This document shows, piece by piece, positions 8,358 to 16,187 of a stretch of 31,713 bases of DNA. How positions within the stretch are numbered: the first letter of the stretch is position 1; every line of letters begins with the position of its first letter. The notes beneath the pieces were generated by a model. That model was given only the letters and a program-made list of their open reading frames with translations. It ran no database searches and was not told the origin of the DNA. The stretch spans positions 1 to 31,713 of the forward strand of contig CBFIDI010000017.1 of the NCBI GenBank assembly GCA_965661355.1. Reading direction: 5' to 3'. Both the position numbers and the translations under genes were made by a program. The stretch comes from CAMCFD01 sp965661355 (GTDB lineage: Bacteria > Pseudomonadota > Alphaproteobacteria > Rickettsiales > UBA1997).

Positions 8358-8562
8358 ATTTTATAATTAGTTGTTAAGATATTAAGTTAATAATTTTAGC
8401 TAAATACGCTTAAAAAACAAGGATTTTCAAGTAAATTTGTATAATTTATTAAAAAAAATAAATCTTAAAAGCAAGAATCAATGTTGTTTAAGAAAATTTA
8501 CATCATTATATTGCAAGCCCTAGTTTTAAACAATAACTTATCCACCATATTTTTATTGTATA

Positions 8563-8748
8563 ATTTTAACTTTATAATTGATTTTTAAGGGATCAAAAAA
8601 TTTTATCAAGAGAAACTACTATAAAAATTAGTAACATAAACTGATATATTACTAAAGTTTTGACGATATTACTAAACTCGTCTTTTCTAAAGAATTTATT
8701 AATTAAAACTATCTATCCTAAATCAACCTTTAAAAATGATATTTGTTA
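8563..8748 (+). repeat. Diverged copy of a dispersed intergenic element (copy A)
   Basis: Shares ordered blocks with 19513-19690: ATTTT(AA/GG)CTTTATAA(T/C)TGAT, then TTAAGGG, then AAATTTTATC, then ACCTTTAA(A/G)AAT, with an indel of about 20 bases between the last two. Bases 8692-8748 also align with 1378-1434. Similarity was judged by eye in AT-rich DNA, so the boundaries are approximate. Confidence 0.4.
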
Positions 8749-8818
8749 CAAAAATAAATATTAAAATTCAACAATTTAAACTAATAAAAAATAATAAATT
8801 TAAAACTTTCTATTCACT

Positions 8819-8846
8819 TTTACTTCCTTAAGCTTTAAATTATTAT
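8819..8846 (+). promoter_or_regulatory. Possible promoter of mltA
   Basis: TTTACT (8819-8824) and TATTAT (8841-8846) are 16 bases apart. They match consensus at four and five of six bases. The mltA ATG follows about 39 bases after the -10 box. This is weak evidence in such AT-rich sequence. Confidence 0.35.
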
Positions 8847-8884
8847 GTAAGAAAAATAACGCAAATTTAAAAATTATAATTAAA

Positions 8885-9994
8885 ATGAAAAAGATAATAT
8901 TGTTGGTTATTTTCATGGCCCTTTCTTCTTGTCTTTATCCAAAAGTTACAATAAAAGGTAAAGGCGACGTCAAACTTCATCAGGCTTATTTTGACGATCT
9001 TAAAAATTGGGAAAATTCTAACCACAGAGAAGCCCTTTTGTCATTTTTAAATTCATGCCAAAAATTCGCAAACTTACCCCAAGATAGAAGAATTGGCGGG
9101 CAATTTGGCGATATTACTGCGCGCGATTATCGCGATGTTTGCGAAATTGGCGAAGTAATAAAAGGAATGTCAGATTTGCAAATCAAAAATTTCTTCGAAA
9201 ATTGGTTCAAGCCATTCTTAATAACCGATCGTAACAATAATAATCGCGGATTATTTACCGGTTATTACGAAGCAAGTTTAAATGGAAGTAAGAAAAAAAC
9301 TGAGAAATTTAAATATGCAGTCTATAAAAAGCCAAGCGATTTAACCGATCAACCTTACTTAAGCCGCTCGCAAATTGAGAATGGCGCCCTTGAAGGCAAA
9401 AATCTCGAAATTTTATATGTCGATGATAAAGTCGAGCTTTTCTTTATGCATATTCAAGGCTCTGGCAGAGTTCGCTTGCCTAGTGGCGCGGTAGTAAGAC
9501 TGGCTTTTGGTGGCAAAAACCATCAACCATTTTCACCAATATCAACCTTTTTACTTGACAATAAGCATTTAAAACCAGAAGAAATTTCGGCTGAAAATGT
9601 TAAAAAATGGCTAAAAAAGAACCCTGATATCGCTGAAGAAGCAATGAATTTCAACGATTCCTACATATTTTTTGAAATTTCGCAAGATAAATTTGTAAAG
9701 GGCGGGCAAGGTGTAGAGCTAACGCCGGAACATTCTTTGGCCGTTGATCATAAAATAATACCTTACGCAACGCCTCTTTGGGTTGAAACAAGCTTACTTG
9801 GCAGTAAAATCAACAAACTGATGATAGCTCAAGACACCGGGAGCGCAATTAAAGGAACAATTCGCGGCGATATTTTCTTTGGATATGGAAAAGAGGCGGA
9901 AAGAAAAGCCTCGTCAATGGCAAATTTTGGCCAATATTACGCACTTTTGCCAAATAATATAGTTAGAAAAATTAGCGAAAAATCTCGTTGGTAA
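8885..9994 (+). CDS. mltA: Membrane-bound lytic murein transglycosylase A
   Basis: Cleaves the MurNAc-GlcNAc bond of peptidoglycan to leave a 1,6-anhydro end, working from the periplasmic face of the outer membrane. The first 16 residues form a lipoprotein signal (MKKIILLVIFMALSSC) with lipidated Cys16. The MltA domain is seen in NRGLFTGYYEASLNGS and in FFMHIQGSGRVRLPSG near residue 190. The C-terminal 3D domain carries its three aspartates: AVDHKIIPYATPLW, AQDTGSAIKG with D317 as the expected catalytic acid, and RGDIFFGYG with D329. The 369 residues match the family. The ATG at 8885 is fixed by the signal peptide, and there is no Shine-Dalgarno. It is transcribed alone, convergent with the metal-transport pair. 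Its presence implies the organism keeps a murein sacculus. Confidence 0.95.
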   Translation: MKKIILLVIFMALSSCLYPKVTIKGKGDVKLHQAYFDDLKNWENSNHREALLSFLNSCQKFANLPQDRRIGGQFGDITARDYRDVCEIGEVIKGMSDLQIKNFFENWFKPFLITDRNNNNRGLFTGYYEASLNGSKKKTEKFKYAVYKKPSDLTDQPYLSRSQIENGALEGKNLEILYVDDKVELFFMHIQGSGRVRLPSGAVVRLAFGGKNHQPFSPISTFLLDNKHLKPEEISAENVKKWLKKNPDIAEEAMNFNDSYIFFEISQDKFVKGGQGVELTPEHSLAVDHKIIPYATPLWVETSLLGSKINKLMIAQDTGSAIKGTIRGDIFFGYGKEAERKASSMANFGQYYALLPNNIVRKISEKSRW

Positions 9995-10199
9995 AATAAT
10001 TTTATACAAGATCTTGCTTAAGAAATTTAAGGAAAATCCGTTGTAAAGTTGTTTAGACCGAAAATTATTCAAAAAATCTAAATTTCATCAAGATAAATTA
10101 TTTATGAAATCTTTAAAGTTTCATAGCTAGCATTTAGGGCGATTTATAAACTTTAAAAAGTAATTTTGAATTTTATCTTTTAATCTTTAAGGCCAAAAT

Positions 10200-11417
10200 C
10201 TAAACATCGGGGTTTTGATATCTTAAAACATCATCAATTGAAACCAAGCCAATCATTTTTCCGTTGCCGTCGCAAACAGCAGCATTGTAAAGGTTATATT
10301 TAGTCATGGTGGCAATTATTTCTTTTATTTCTTGGTCAACTTTAAGAAATGAATGTTCGGGAATATATTTGTAAATATCGCGCAATCTGTCTTCTGGTTT
10401 GGCGCAAAGTAAGCCTCGAGCAGATATAGAACCCTGAACCCGATCAGAGCCATCAACAACATAAAGATATAAAACCGAGCGATATTCATCGGCAATTTTA
10501 CGAAAATGTTCAATTGTTTGCTTAACTGTCCAATCAATTGAAACTTTTATAAATTCTGTTGTCATAAGGCCGCCAACGGTGTCTTCTTCATAATTTGAAA
10601 GTTGAGCAATTTGCCTTTTGGTAACCTCGTCAAATGTTGCAATTACCTCATTTTGCATATTTTGTGGCAAATTTTGAATTGTGTCCACAACATCGTCGGC
10701 ATCCATATTTTCAAAAACCTCTTTTAGATCTTCTTTATTAATTTGGTTAATTATTTTTCTTCTAAGATCCTCGTCAACCTCTTCAATTACACGAGCCATG
10801 GTTTTTTCTTCTAGTGAATCTAGTATTTTTTCACGCTCTGACGAGTTTATTTTTTCGATAATGTCGGCTAAATCTGCTGGGTGAAGCTTTTTTAACTTTT
10901 GCATCATAGTATTAACCTTAATAGACTCACCCTTTAAAATTTGTATATCTTGCAAATCAAGAAATATTGGCTTTAGAAGCCCAAAAAATGAGAAATTTTT
11001 AATACCAATTCTACGCAAAATCCCTTTAAAACTTATATCGGCGCCAAGCATTTTAAGGTCCTTCCTGACAAACCCAAGTTTTATGTCATTAACGCGAATT
11101 ACATGGGCGTTTTTTAAATCAACAATTTGCTGATCTAAAACTGATTTTCGCATTGAAGCATAATCTTCTTCTTGAACTTGACGGTAATTTATTTTGTCCG
11201 CTTTGCATTTTAAAGAAATACTATGACCCGGAATAATTGTGTCTATTTGCGAAAGATCGATGAACTTTAATTCGTTTTTAATAGTTTTTATTTGCAAAAA
11301 CTCAATTTTTGGATAATCAGAAACCCTAGGCATGAAGAATAAATCTACAATTCTACCGATTTTATTTTCGGTAATATCATATAATTTTAAGTTTATTAAT
11401 CTGCTTGCAAACCACAT
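10200..11417 (-). CDS. Soluble PRC-barrel / MgtE N-domain / CBS-pair protein
   Basis: A cytosolic protein of 405 residues resembling the sensory half of the MgtE magnesium channel without its membrane part. Two PRC-barrel-like units are seen at about 4-60 (RLINLKLYDITENKIGRIVDLF) and 96-137. An MgtE N-type helical superhelix begins at LHPADLADIIEKI (178) and runs to about 270. A CBS pair covers 282-401 (NYEEDTVGGLMTTEFI, then VSIDDVLRY). No transmembrane helix is present. It starts only four bases after the stop of the Nramp-related transporter, so the two are co-transcribed and probably co-regulated. In MgtE these domains bind Mg2+ and nucleotide and gate transport, so control of the adjacent transporter by Mg2+ or ATP is a reasonable inference. 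It should not be named a magnesium transporter because it cannot span the membrane. Confidence 0.85.
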   Translation of the reverse strand: MWFASRLINLKLYDITENKIGRIVDLFFMPRVSDYPKIEFLQIKTIKNELKFIDLSQIDTIIPGHSISLKCKADKINYRQVQEEDYASMRKSVLDQQIVDLKNAHVIRVNDIKLGFVRKDLKMLGADISFKGILRRIGIKNFSFFGLLKPIFLDLQDIQILKGESIKVNTMMQKLKKLHPADLADIIEKINSSEREKILDSLEEKTMARVIEEVDEDLRRKIINQINKEDLKEVFENMDADDVVDTIQNLPQNMQNEVIATFDEVTKRQIAQLSNYEEDTVGGLMTTEFIKVSIDWTVKQTIEHFRKIADEYRSVLYLYVVDGSDRVQGSISARGLLCAKPEDRLRDIYKYIPEHSFLKVDQEIKEIIATMTKYNLYNAAVCDGNGKMIGLVSIDDVLRYQNPDV

Positions 11418-11421
11418 AATT

Positions 11422-12681
11422 TTATATTATTCCTAATTTGAAAGTGAATGTTATTAAAACTGAAGCCAGAATTATTATTGTTGCACCCCTTAAAATATAA
11501 GACGAAACGCCTCTTGAAACATATTCACCCATAACTTCTTTATCTTCAGAAAATTTTATTAAGAAATAAAATATCAATGGTAACATTGCTCCATTAAAAT
11601 AATCGGCGTAAAGAGTTAGGCTAAATAGGTTGATATCCGGAAATAAAACCACAATTAAACCAAGGCAAACCTGAATTATGAAAAATAAATAAAACCCAAC
11701 CCCTTGACCTAAATTAGCATTTAAACTTCTAGCATAACCGAACATTTCTCCAAAAACATAAGATGTTGCCATTGGAACAATCACCAAACCAAGTAAAGAG
11801 GCACCAAAAAGACCAAGTGCAAATAAAATTGATGCAAAATTTGACGCTATTGGCTTAATTGCCAAAGCCGCCGTATAAGCGCTGTCAGCCTGAATTCCAT
11901 ATTTAAACAATGTATAAGTAACGGCCAGAGCGATCATCCACGAGAAAAAATTTGTCAAAAAGGCACCAAAATATATTTCAATTCTTTCTTTTGGCAATTG
12001 CTCAACGGTAAGACCTTTATCAACAATGTAACTTTGAATAAAAAATTGACCCCAAGCAGTAATGGTTGTACCTAAAACGGCAATTAGCGTAAACCAATAA
12101 TCTATATTTGCAATATCAATTTGCTTAGGGTAAACAAAACTTTCGTGAAATGCCTCTCCCCAATCTGGGTTAGACAAAAAGGCTGAGACTACATAGGCGA
12201 TGTAAAATATTATCATCGACAGAAATATTCTTTGTAATCTTTTATAGTTAAATTTAATTACTGCAAAAATCAAAAAAGCGCAAATTCCAATCAAAGTTGC
12301 TTGCCAAGGTAAATATGGTACTTCAAATAATTGAATAGCCGCTTTTAAACCACTAACATTTTGCAAAATTACGCCAAAATTGACAACAATATATAGCAAA
12401 AATATTAAAAATGCAATTTTAACGCCCAGCCTTTCGCGTATTAAATCGCCAAGACCTTTACCGGTAACAATTGCAATTCTGGCCCCCATTTCTTGAGTAA
12501 TTATTAGAACTAGGGTAATAGGAATAATAAGATATTGCGAAGCCATGCCAAAAGTTGACGCAGCAACTGAATAAGTTGCAATTCCACCAGCGTCATTGTC
12601 AGCCACAGCGGTAATTAAACCAGGACCTAACACCGCTATAAATGGCAGTAATTTCATTTTCCAATTATGCAAAATGCTCAT
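11422..12681 (-). CDS. Nramp (SLC11)-related divalent metal transporter
   Basis: An inner-membrane LeuT-fold carrier of 419 residues with about eleven hydrophobic helices. Helix 1 reads GPGLITAVADNDAGGIATY (19-37). The canonical DPGN metal-binding motif of Mn/Fe Nramps is replaced by DNDAGG. Helix 6 reads TTITAWGQFFIQS (205-217), lacking the MPHN motif and its metal-coordinating Met. These changes match the Nramp-related branch described as Mg2+ transporters rather than classical MntH, so the substrate may be Mg2+, though I cannot prove it. The PRC/MgtE_N/CBS gene follows after four bases, which supports a Mg-linked role. A strong hairpin (12725-12771) just upstream isolates it from the antiporter gene. 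The ATG at 12681 gives MSILHNWKMK ahead of helix 1. It should not be labelled mntH. Confidence 0.88.
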   Translation of the reverse strand: MSILHNWKMKLLPFIAVLGPGLITAVADNDAGGIATYSVAASTFGMASQYLIIPITLVLIITQEMGARIAIVTGKGLGDLIRERLGVKIAFLIFLLYIVVNFGVILQNVSGLKAAIQLFEVPYLPWQATLIGICAFLIFAVIKFNYKRLQRIFLSMIIFYIAYVVSAFLSNPDWGEAFHESFVYPKQIDIANIDYWFTLIAVLGTTITAWGQFFIQSYIVDKGLTVEQLPKERIEIYFGAFLTNFFSWMIALAVTYTLFKYGIQADSAYTAALAIKPIASNFASILFALGLFGASLLGLVIVPMATSYVFGEMFGYARSLNANLGQGVGFYLFFIIQVCLGLIVVLFPDINLFSLTLYADYFNGAMLPLIFYFLIKFSEDKEVMGEYVSRGVSSYILRGATIIILASVLITFTFKLGII

Positions 12682-12724
12682 AATTTAAAATATTTGCTCT
12701 TATCTGCAAAGTTAATATTTAATT

Positions 12725-12771
12725 AAAATTTGCCAATTAAGAGATTTTTCATCACTTATTTGGCAAATTTT
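12725..12771 (-). terminator. Strong hairpin downstream of the KefB-like gene, likely (bidirectional) terminator
   Basis: Arms 12725-12741 and 12755-12771 pair over 17 positions with one mismatch (core TTTGCCAA/TTGGCAAA), with a 13-base loop. The 3' arm ends in a run of T on either strand. It sits between the stop of the antiporter gene and the start of the Nramp-related gene, both on the minus strand, which fits termination of the antiporter transcript. Confidence 0.6.
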
Positions 12772-12792
12772 TAAACTTAGTTTTTGGTCTTT

Positions 12793-12819
12793 GATTAAAA
12801 ATAGCTATAGCTTTTTATC
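12793..12819 (-). terminator. Second hairpin after the KefB-like stop codon
   Basis: The core AGCTATAGCT (12803-12812) is a perfect palindrome. Flanking AAAA and TTTT extend the stem with single-base bulges. It lies 16 bases past the antiporter stop, and on the minus strand the 3' arm is T-rich. It may be the primary terminator, with 12725-12771 as a backup. Confidence 0.35.
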
Positions 12820-12834
12820 AAAATATTTGTAACC

Positions 12835-14601
12835 TTAGGCTAATTTCGAGTTAGATTCTTGATTTTGGCTTTTATTGGCTACGGCCCCGCCTTCGCCTTT
12901 GTCGCGCAAGAACTCTCGAGCTAATTCAGACTCTGAATTTCTAACAGATTCAATTATTTTTTCAGTCTCTCTTATTTTAACTCCAGAGCATAATAGCACA
13001 TTTTTAGCAAGTTGCAAGCCTGTTTCAAGATTCTTCGAAATAACATAATTTGCACCTAGCGCTTTAAATCTTTCGGTGTTATTTGCAGTTTCAGTTTTTG
13101 TAATTAAGTTAACATTAGGAAAATTTTCGCCAATAAATCGTGTAATTTTCATGCAGGCAATTTCGTCTTCCATAACCACAACCACCGAAGATGCTTTATT
13201 GATCGAGACATGTCGCAAAATGTCAATATTCATAGCGTCACCATAGAAAATATTATATCCATTCGCCTTTTCAAGACGCACAAGTCGATGATTATTGTCT
13301 AAAATGAGGTAATTTAAGCCTTTTTTTCTTAAGGTATGAGAAATTACGCGACCAGTTTTGCCAAAGCCAACAATTATTGTATGGCTTGAAATATCGCCAA
13401 TTTCATATTTCACTTTATTGTCTTGTAGAACATTCATGATGTAAAGCTGGCCTTTTATTTTGCGTCCAAATGTTGCTAATAAAGGCGTAATTGCCATGGT
13501 CGAAGTTACAACCGTGGCTAAAAACTGCGAATTTTCTTGACTTAGTAAACCATGGTCGACCGCAATAATAAACACAATAAAGGCAAATTCTCCACCCTGC
13601 GAAAGAAAGAGACCAGTATGAATTGAGGGCGCCAAAGGAAATTTGAATAATTTACATAAAACTATAATTATTAGCGCTTTGATAAAAATTAAACCAGCGC
13701 CAACAAGGGCTATTTTATAAGAATTTTCAAGCAATAAATCAAGCTGAAAAGACATGCCTATGGTCATAAAAAATAAACCCATCAACAAAGATTTAAGCGA
13801 CATAATTTCTTCTTCGACGCGATATTTATATTCAGTTTCGGCCACCATCAAACCAGCAGTAAAGGCGCCAAAAGCGGTGGAAAGACCAAAAAAGCTTGAC
13901 AATTTAGCGGCGCCTAAAATTACCATTAGAGTTAGACTTAAAAATAAAACATCGCTTTTAATTGCAGCAATATAGCGATAAATTGGCCTTAATAATAATC
14001 GACCAATAGCAAAAATTATTACCATCGCAATTACAGCATTTATAACCGCGCCACCAATAGCCGCAACCAAATTGGCATCTTCTTTTGCAAATAATGGCAC
14101 TAAAACTAAAATAGGAATCACCGCTAAATCTTGTAAAATTAAGATAGAAAAAGCCAAGCGCCCAACCCTAGTAGAAGATTCGCCATTTTCAGAAATAATT
14201 TGTAAAACAATTGCAGTCGAAGAAAGTGAAAGAGCGCTTCCAACAATTATTGCTGTTTTTGTCTCCATGCCAAAAAATTTAGACGCAGCATAAGACAAAA
14301 TAATGGTAGTTATCGAAACTTGTAAGCCACCAAATCCCAGAACATATTTTCTAAGTTTAATAAGTCTATCTAAATTTAACTCTAGACCTATGGCAAAAAG
14401 CAAAAATACAATACCAAGCTCAGCAATTGATTCCGTGGTTTTGTTGTCATCTAAAATTCCAAAACCATAAGGACCGATCATAGCCCCAGCAACAAGATAT
14501 CCAAGGGCAGGACTAAGTTTTAATTGCTTAAAAAGCAACACAATAAAAACCGAGGCCGCAAGCAAAATCAATATTTCGTTAATATAATCCATGCTATGCA
14601 T
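12835..14601 (-). CDS. Monovalent cation:proton antiporter of the CPA2 (KefB/KefC-like) family
   Basis: Inner-membrane K+ (or Na+) efflux coupled to proton entry, used in pH and electrophile stress. The 588 residues hold about twelve helices in 1-385, with the CPA2 signature GLELNLDRL near 72-80 and the ion-binding LILQDLAVIP at 155-163 (D158). A Rossmann RCK domain follows from about 404 (HTIIVGFGKTGRVI), which binds nucleotide and gates the channel. The C-terminus is a short polar tail (NKSQNQESNSKLA). It is close in design to KefB/KefC/YbaL, but no KefF/KefG partner is adjacent, so I give no symbol. The start is uncertain: MHSMDYINE allows the ATG at 14601 or another nine bases in, and neither has a good ribosome site. 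It is divergent from dcd, with 149 bp between. Confidence 0.9.
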   Translation of the reverse strand: MHSMDYINEILILLAASVFIVLLFKQLKLSPALGYLVAGAMIGPYGFGILDDNKTTESIAELGIVFLLFAIGLELNLDRLIKLRKYVLGFGGLQVSITTIILSYAASKFFGMETKTAIIVGSALSLSSTAIVLQIISENGESSTRVGRLAFSILILQDLAVIPILVLVPLFAKEDANLVAAIGGAVINAVIAMVIIFAIGRLLLRPIYRYIAAIKSDVLFLSLTLMVILGAAKLSSFFGLSTAFGAFTAGLMVAETEYKYRVEEEIMSLKSLLMGLFFMTIGMSFQLDLLLENSYKIALVGAGLIFIKALIIIVLCKLFKFPLAPSIHTGLFLSQGGEFAFIVFIIAVDHGLLSQENSQFLATVVTSTMAITPLLATFGRKIKGQLYIMNVLQDNKVKYEIGDISSHTIIVGFGKTGRVISHTLRKKGLNYLILDNNHRLVRLEKANGYNIFYGDAMNIDILRHVSINKASSVVVVMEDEIACMKITRFIGENFPNVNLITKTETANNTERFKALGANYVISKNLETGLQLAKNVLLCSGVKIRETEKIIESVRNSESELAREFLRDKGEGGAVANKSQNQESNSKLA

Positions 14602-14695
14602 TTTAACAGCTGGTAATTTAATTTTTATTATTTATTCTCTCAAAGCAATTTTCATATATTTATTTATTGCTTGAAGAATTAAGTTAATTAATCTA

Positions 14696-14711
14696 ATATC
14701 CATAAGGATAT
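14696..14711 (+). promoter_or_regulatory. Small inverted repeat in the dcd upstream region
   Basis: ATATCC (14696-14701), loop ATAA and GGATAT (14706-14711) form a perfect 6-bp inverted repeat about 40 bases before the dcd ATG. It overlaps a weak candidate -10 box (TAATAT at 14695-14700), so it could be an operator or a leader hairpin. There is no direct evidence of function. Confidence 0.3.
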
Positions 14712-14750
14712 ATCTATTATTTTAAAATTAAAAGAAAAAAACTACAAATT

Positions 14751-15320
14751 ATGTCGATAATGTCAGATAAATGGATAGAAAAAATGTCTATTGAGCAAGA
14801 TATGATTTATCCATTTACTAAAAATCAAGTTAGACAAGACGATAACGCAAATAAAATTATTTCTTACGGTAACTCATCTTACGGTTACGATGCCAGAGTT
14901 TCTGACGAATTTAAAATTTTTACCAACATAGATTCAGCAACGGTGGACCCAAAAAACTTTTGCGATACCAGTTTTGTAAGCAGAAAAACCGACAATTGCA
15001 TAATACCTCCTAACAGCTTTGCTCTTGCAAGAACTATGGAATATTTCAAAATTCCCGATGATGTTTTGGTAATATGCGTAGGAAAATCAACTTATGCCAG
15101 ATGCGGAATTATAGTTAATGTTACCCCTCTAGAGCCAGGCTGGGAAGGTCATGTTACTCTAGAATTTTCAAACACTACGCCACTTCCAGCTAAAATTTAT
15201 GCCTTTGAAGGCGTGTGTCAATTTTTATTTTTTAAAGGCAATGAACCATGTAAAACATCTTACGCAAAAAGAAATGGTAAATATATGGGGCAAAAAGGTG
15301 TAACTTTGCCAAAAGTTTAG
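14751..15320 (+). CDS. dcd: dCTP deaminase
   Basis: Converts dCTP to dUTP, feeding dUTPase and thus dTMP synthesis in the cytosol. The 189 residues fit the family. Key motifs are SSYGYDARVSDEFKIF (42-57), GKSTYARCGIIVNVTPLEPG (111-130) and VTLEFSNTTPLP (135-146), where E138 is the expected catalytic glutamate. The C-terminal MGQKGVTLPK closes over nucleotide. The start ATG at 14751 gives MSIMSDKWI; a second ATG three codons in (14760) is possible. The sequence style closely resembles what I recall of Rickettsia and Wolbachia Dcd. That is one of the better taxonomic hints here, but it is memory, not a search. It leads the plus-strand block; the next gene is 82 bp downstream. Confidence 0.96.
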   Translation: MSIMSDKWIEKMSIEQDMIYPFTKNQVRQDDNANKIISYGNSSYGYDARVSDEFKIFTNIDSATVDPKNFCDTSFVSRKTDNCIIPPNSFALARTMEYFKIPDDVLVICVGKSTYARCGIIVNVTPLEPGWEGHVTLEFSNTTPLPAKIYAFEGVCQFLFFKGNEPCKTSYAKRNGKYMGQKGVTLPKV

Positions 15321-15402
15321 CTATATTTGGTAAATAAGTAAGAAATTATAACTGCAAAAATAACAGATATTTTTAGTTTAAGAAAACTCGCATTTACAAA
15401 AA

Positions 15403-16176
15403 TTGATAAAAAAATTAAAGAACTTAACTATTATTTTTGAACTTAACTCAAATTATATTCATCTTTTGCGCTTAAAAAGATCAATTTTAACAGCAATAAT
15501 AACATTATTTTTTAGTGTAAATTCATGGGCAAATTATTCGCCTGAAAATGAAAATTTTATGCAAGATTTGGCGCAAAAAGATCATCGCGCCTTCAACCCA
15601 CTTAGACCAACGCCATCAAGGCTTTTTAAAGCAGAATTATCAAGGCCAGATGTTTTTTTTAACACTAATAATTTGGCTAAAAAAACCGGATCTTTTTTTA
15701 GGTCTTTTGGCGAAATTATATTCTTAAAAGGTAAGGTAACAGACTCTTTTGGGGTGCCAATTAGCGATGTTGTAATTAAAATTTGGCAAGCAAATTCAGC
15801 CGGAAAATACCACAACTTGCTTAATAAAAATAGTGAATATATCGACCCGCACTTTAATATGTCGGGCAAAGTTTTAAGCGATAATTTGGGCGATTACAGC
15901 TTTATAACAATTCTTCCCGGTGGGGTCAAAGGAAGGGCGCCGCACATAAATATGAATGTTTACCACCCTAAATTTGGCAAACTTGAAACAGAGCTTTATT
16001 TTGAAAACCACCACCTAAACAATAGCGACTATCAATATCTATCATATAGCGAGCAAGATAGAAAATCTTTAACCGCCAAAGTTAGAAATAGCAATTTTCT
16101 TGATAATCGCTCAATCAAAATTGTTACTTTTGATATTATTTTGAAAGGAATTCAGCAATATAAGGGCTTTAACTAA
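15403..16176 (+). CDS. Exported intradiol ring-cleavage dioxygenase-like protein with incomplete iron site
   Basis: The fold is that of protocatechuate 3,4-dioxygenase and its relatives: FLKGKVTDSFGVPISDVVIKIWQAN (107-131) and DNLGDYSFITILPGG (160-174). The family binds Fe3+ through two Tyr and two His. The first Tyr is present (AGKYHN, Y136), as is the R-x-x-H pair (R178, H181). The loop that normally carries the second Tyr (P-x-x-YPW-like) reads PGGVKGRAPH without Tyr, and the second His of HIH is Asn183. Ring cleavage is therefore doubtful. The listed start is TTG at 15403. A TTG at 15466 would give a classic signal peptide (LRLKRSILTAIITLFFSVNSWA, cleaved after SWA) and I prefer it biologically. 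rbfA follows after 11 bases. There are no aromatic-pathway neighbours. Confidence 0.8.
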   Translation: MIKKLKNLTIIFELNSNYIHLLRLKRSILTAIITLFFSVNSWANYSPENENFMQDLAQKDHRAFNPLRPTPSRLFKAELSRPDVFFNTNNLAKKTGSFFRSFGEIIFLKGKVTDSFGVPISDVVIKIWQANSAGKYHNLLNKNSEYIDPHFNMSGKVLSDNLGDYSFITILPGGVKGRAPHINMNVYHPKFGKLETELYFENHHLNNSDYQYLSYSEQDRKSLTAKVRNSNFLDNRSIKIVTFDIILKGIQQYKGFN

Positions 16177-16187
16177 TTTAATTATTT

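Larger units (their letters stand above)
8358..8884. other. 527-bp AT-rich spacer between divergent ychF and mltA
   Basis: No gene or RNA is recognisable. The stretch 8563-8748 resembles 19513-19690 in the spacer before acrA: the TTTATAA motif at the start, an AAAATTTTATC block shortly after, and an ACCTTTAA-AAT block (8726-8737 versus 19655-19666) near the end. Its last part also matches 1378-1434. A possible mltA promoter lies at 8819-8846. Confidence 0.5.

Noticed and set aside
10082..10124. ATTTCAT/ATGAAAT inverted repeats between mltA and the CBS-protein gene as a terminator
   Set aside because: Stems are only 6-7 A:T-rich pairs with no T-run; they could be chance in this composition.
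10200..11417. Naming the CBS protein MgtE magnesium transporter
   Set aside because: The entire membrane domain is absent without any truncation signature, and the gene is complete as a soluble protein.
15403..16176. Calling the gene protocatechuate 3,4-dioxygenase (pcaH)
   Set aside because: Two of four iron ligands are missing and no pathway neighbours exist, so the specific enzyme name is not supported.
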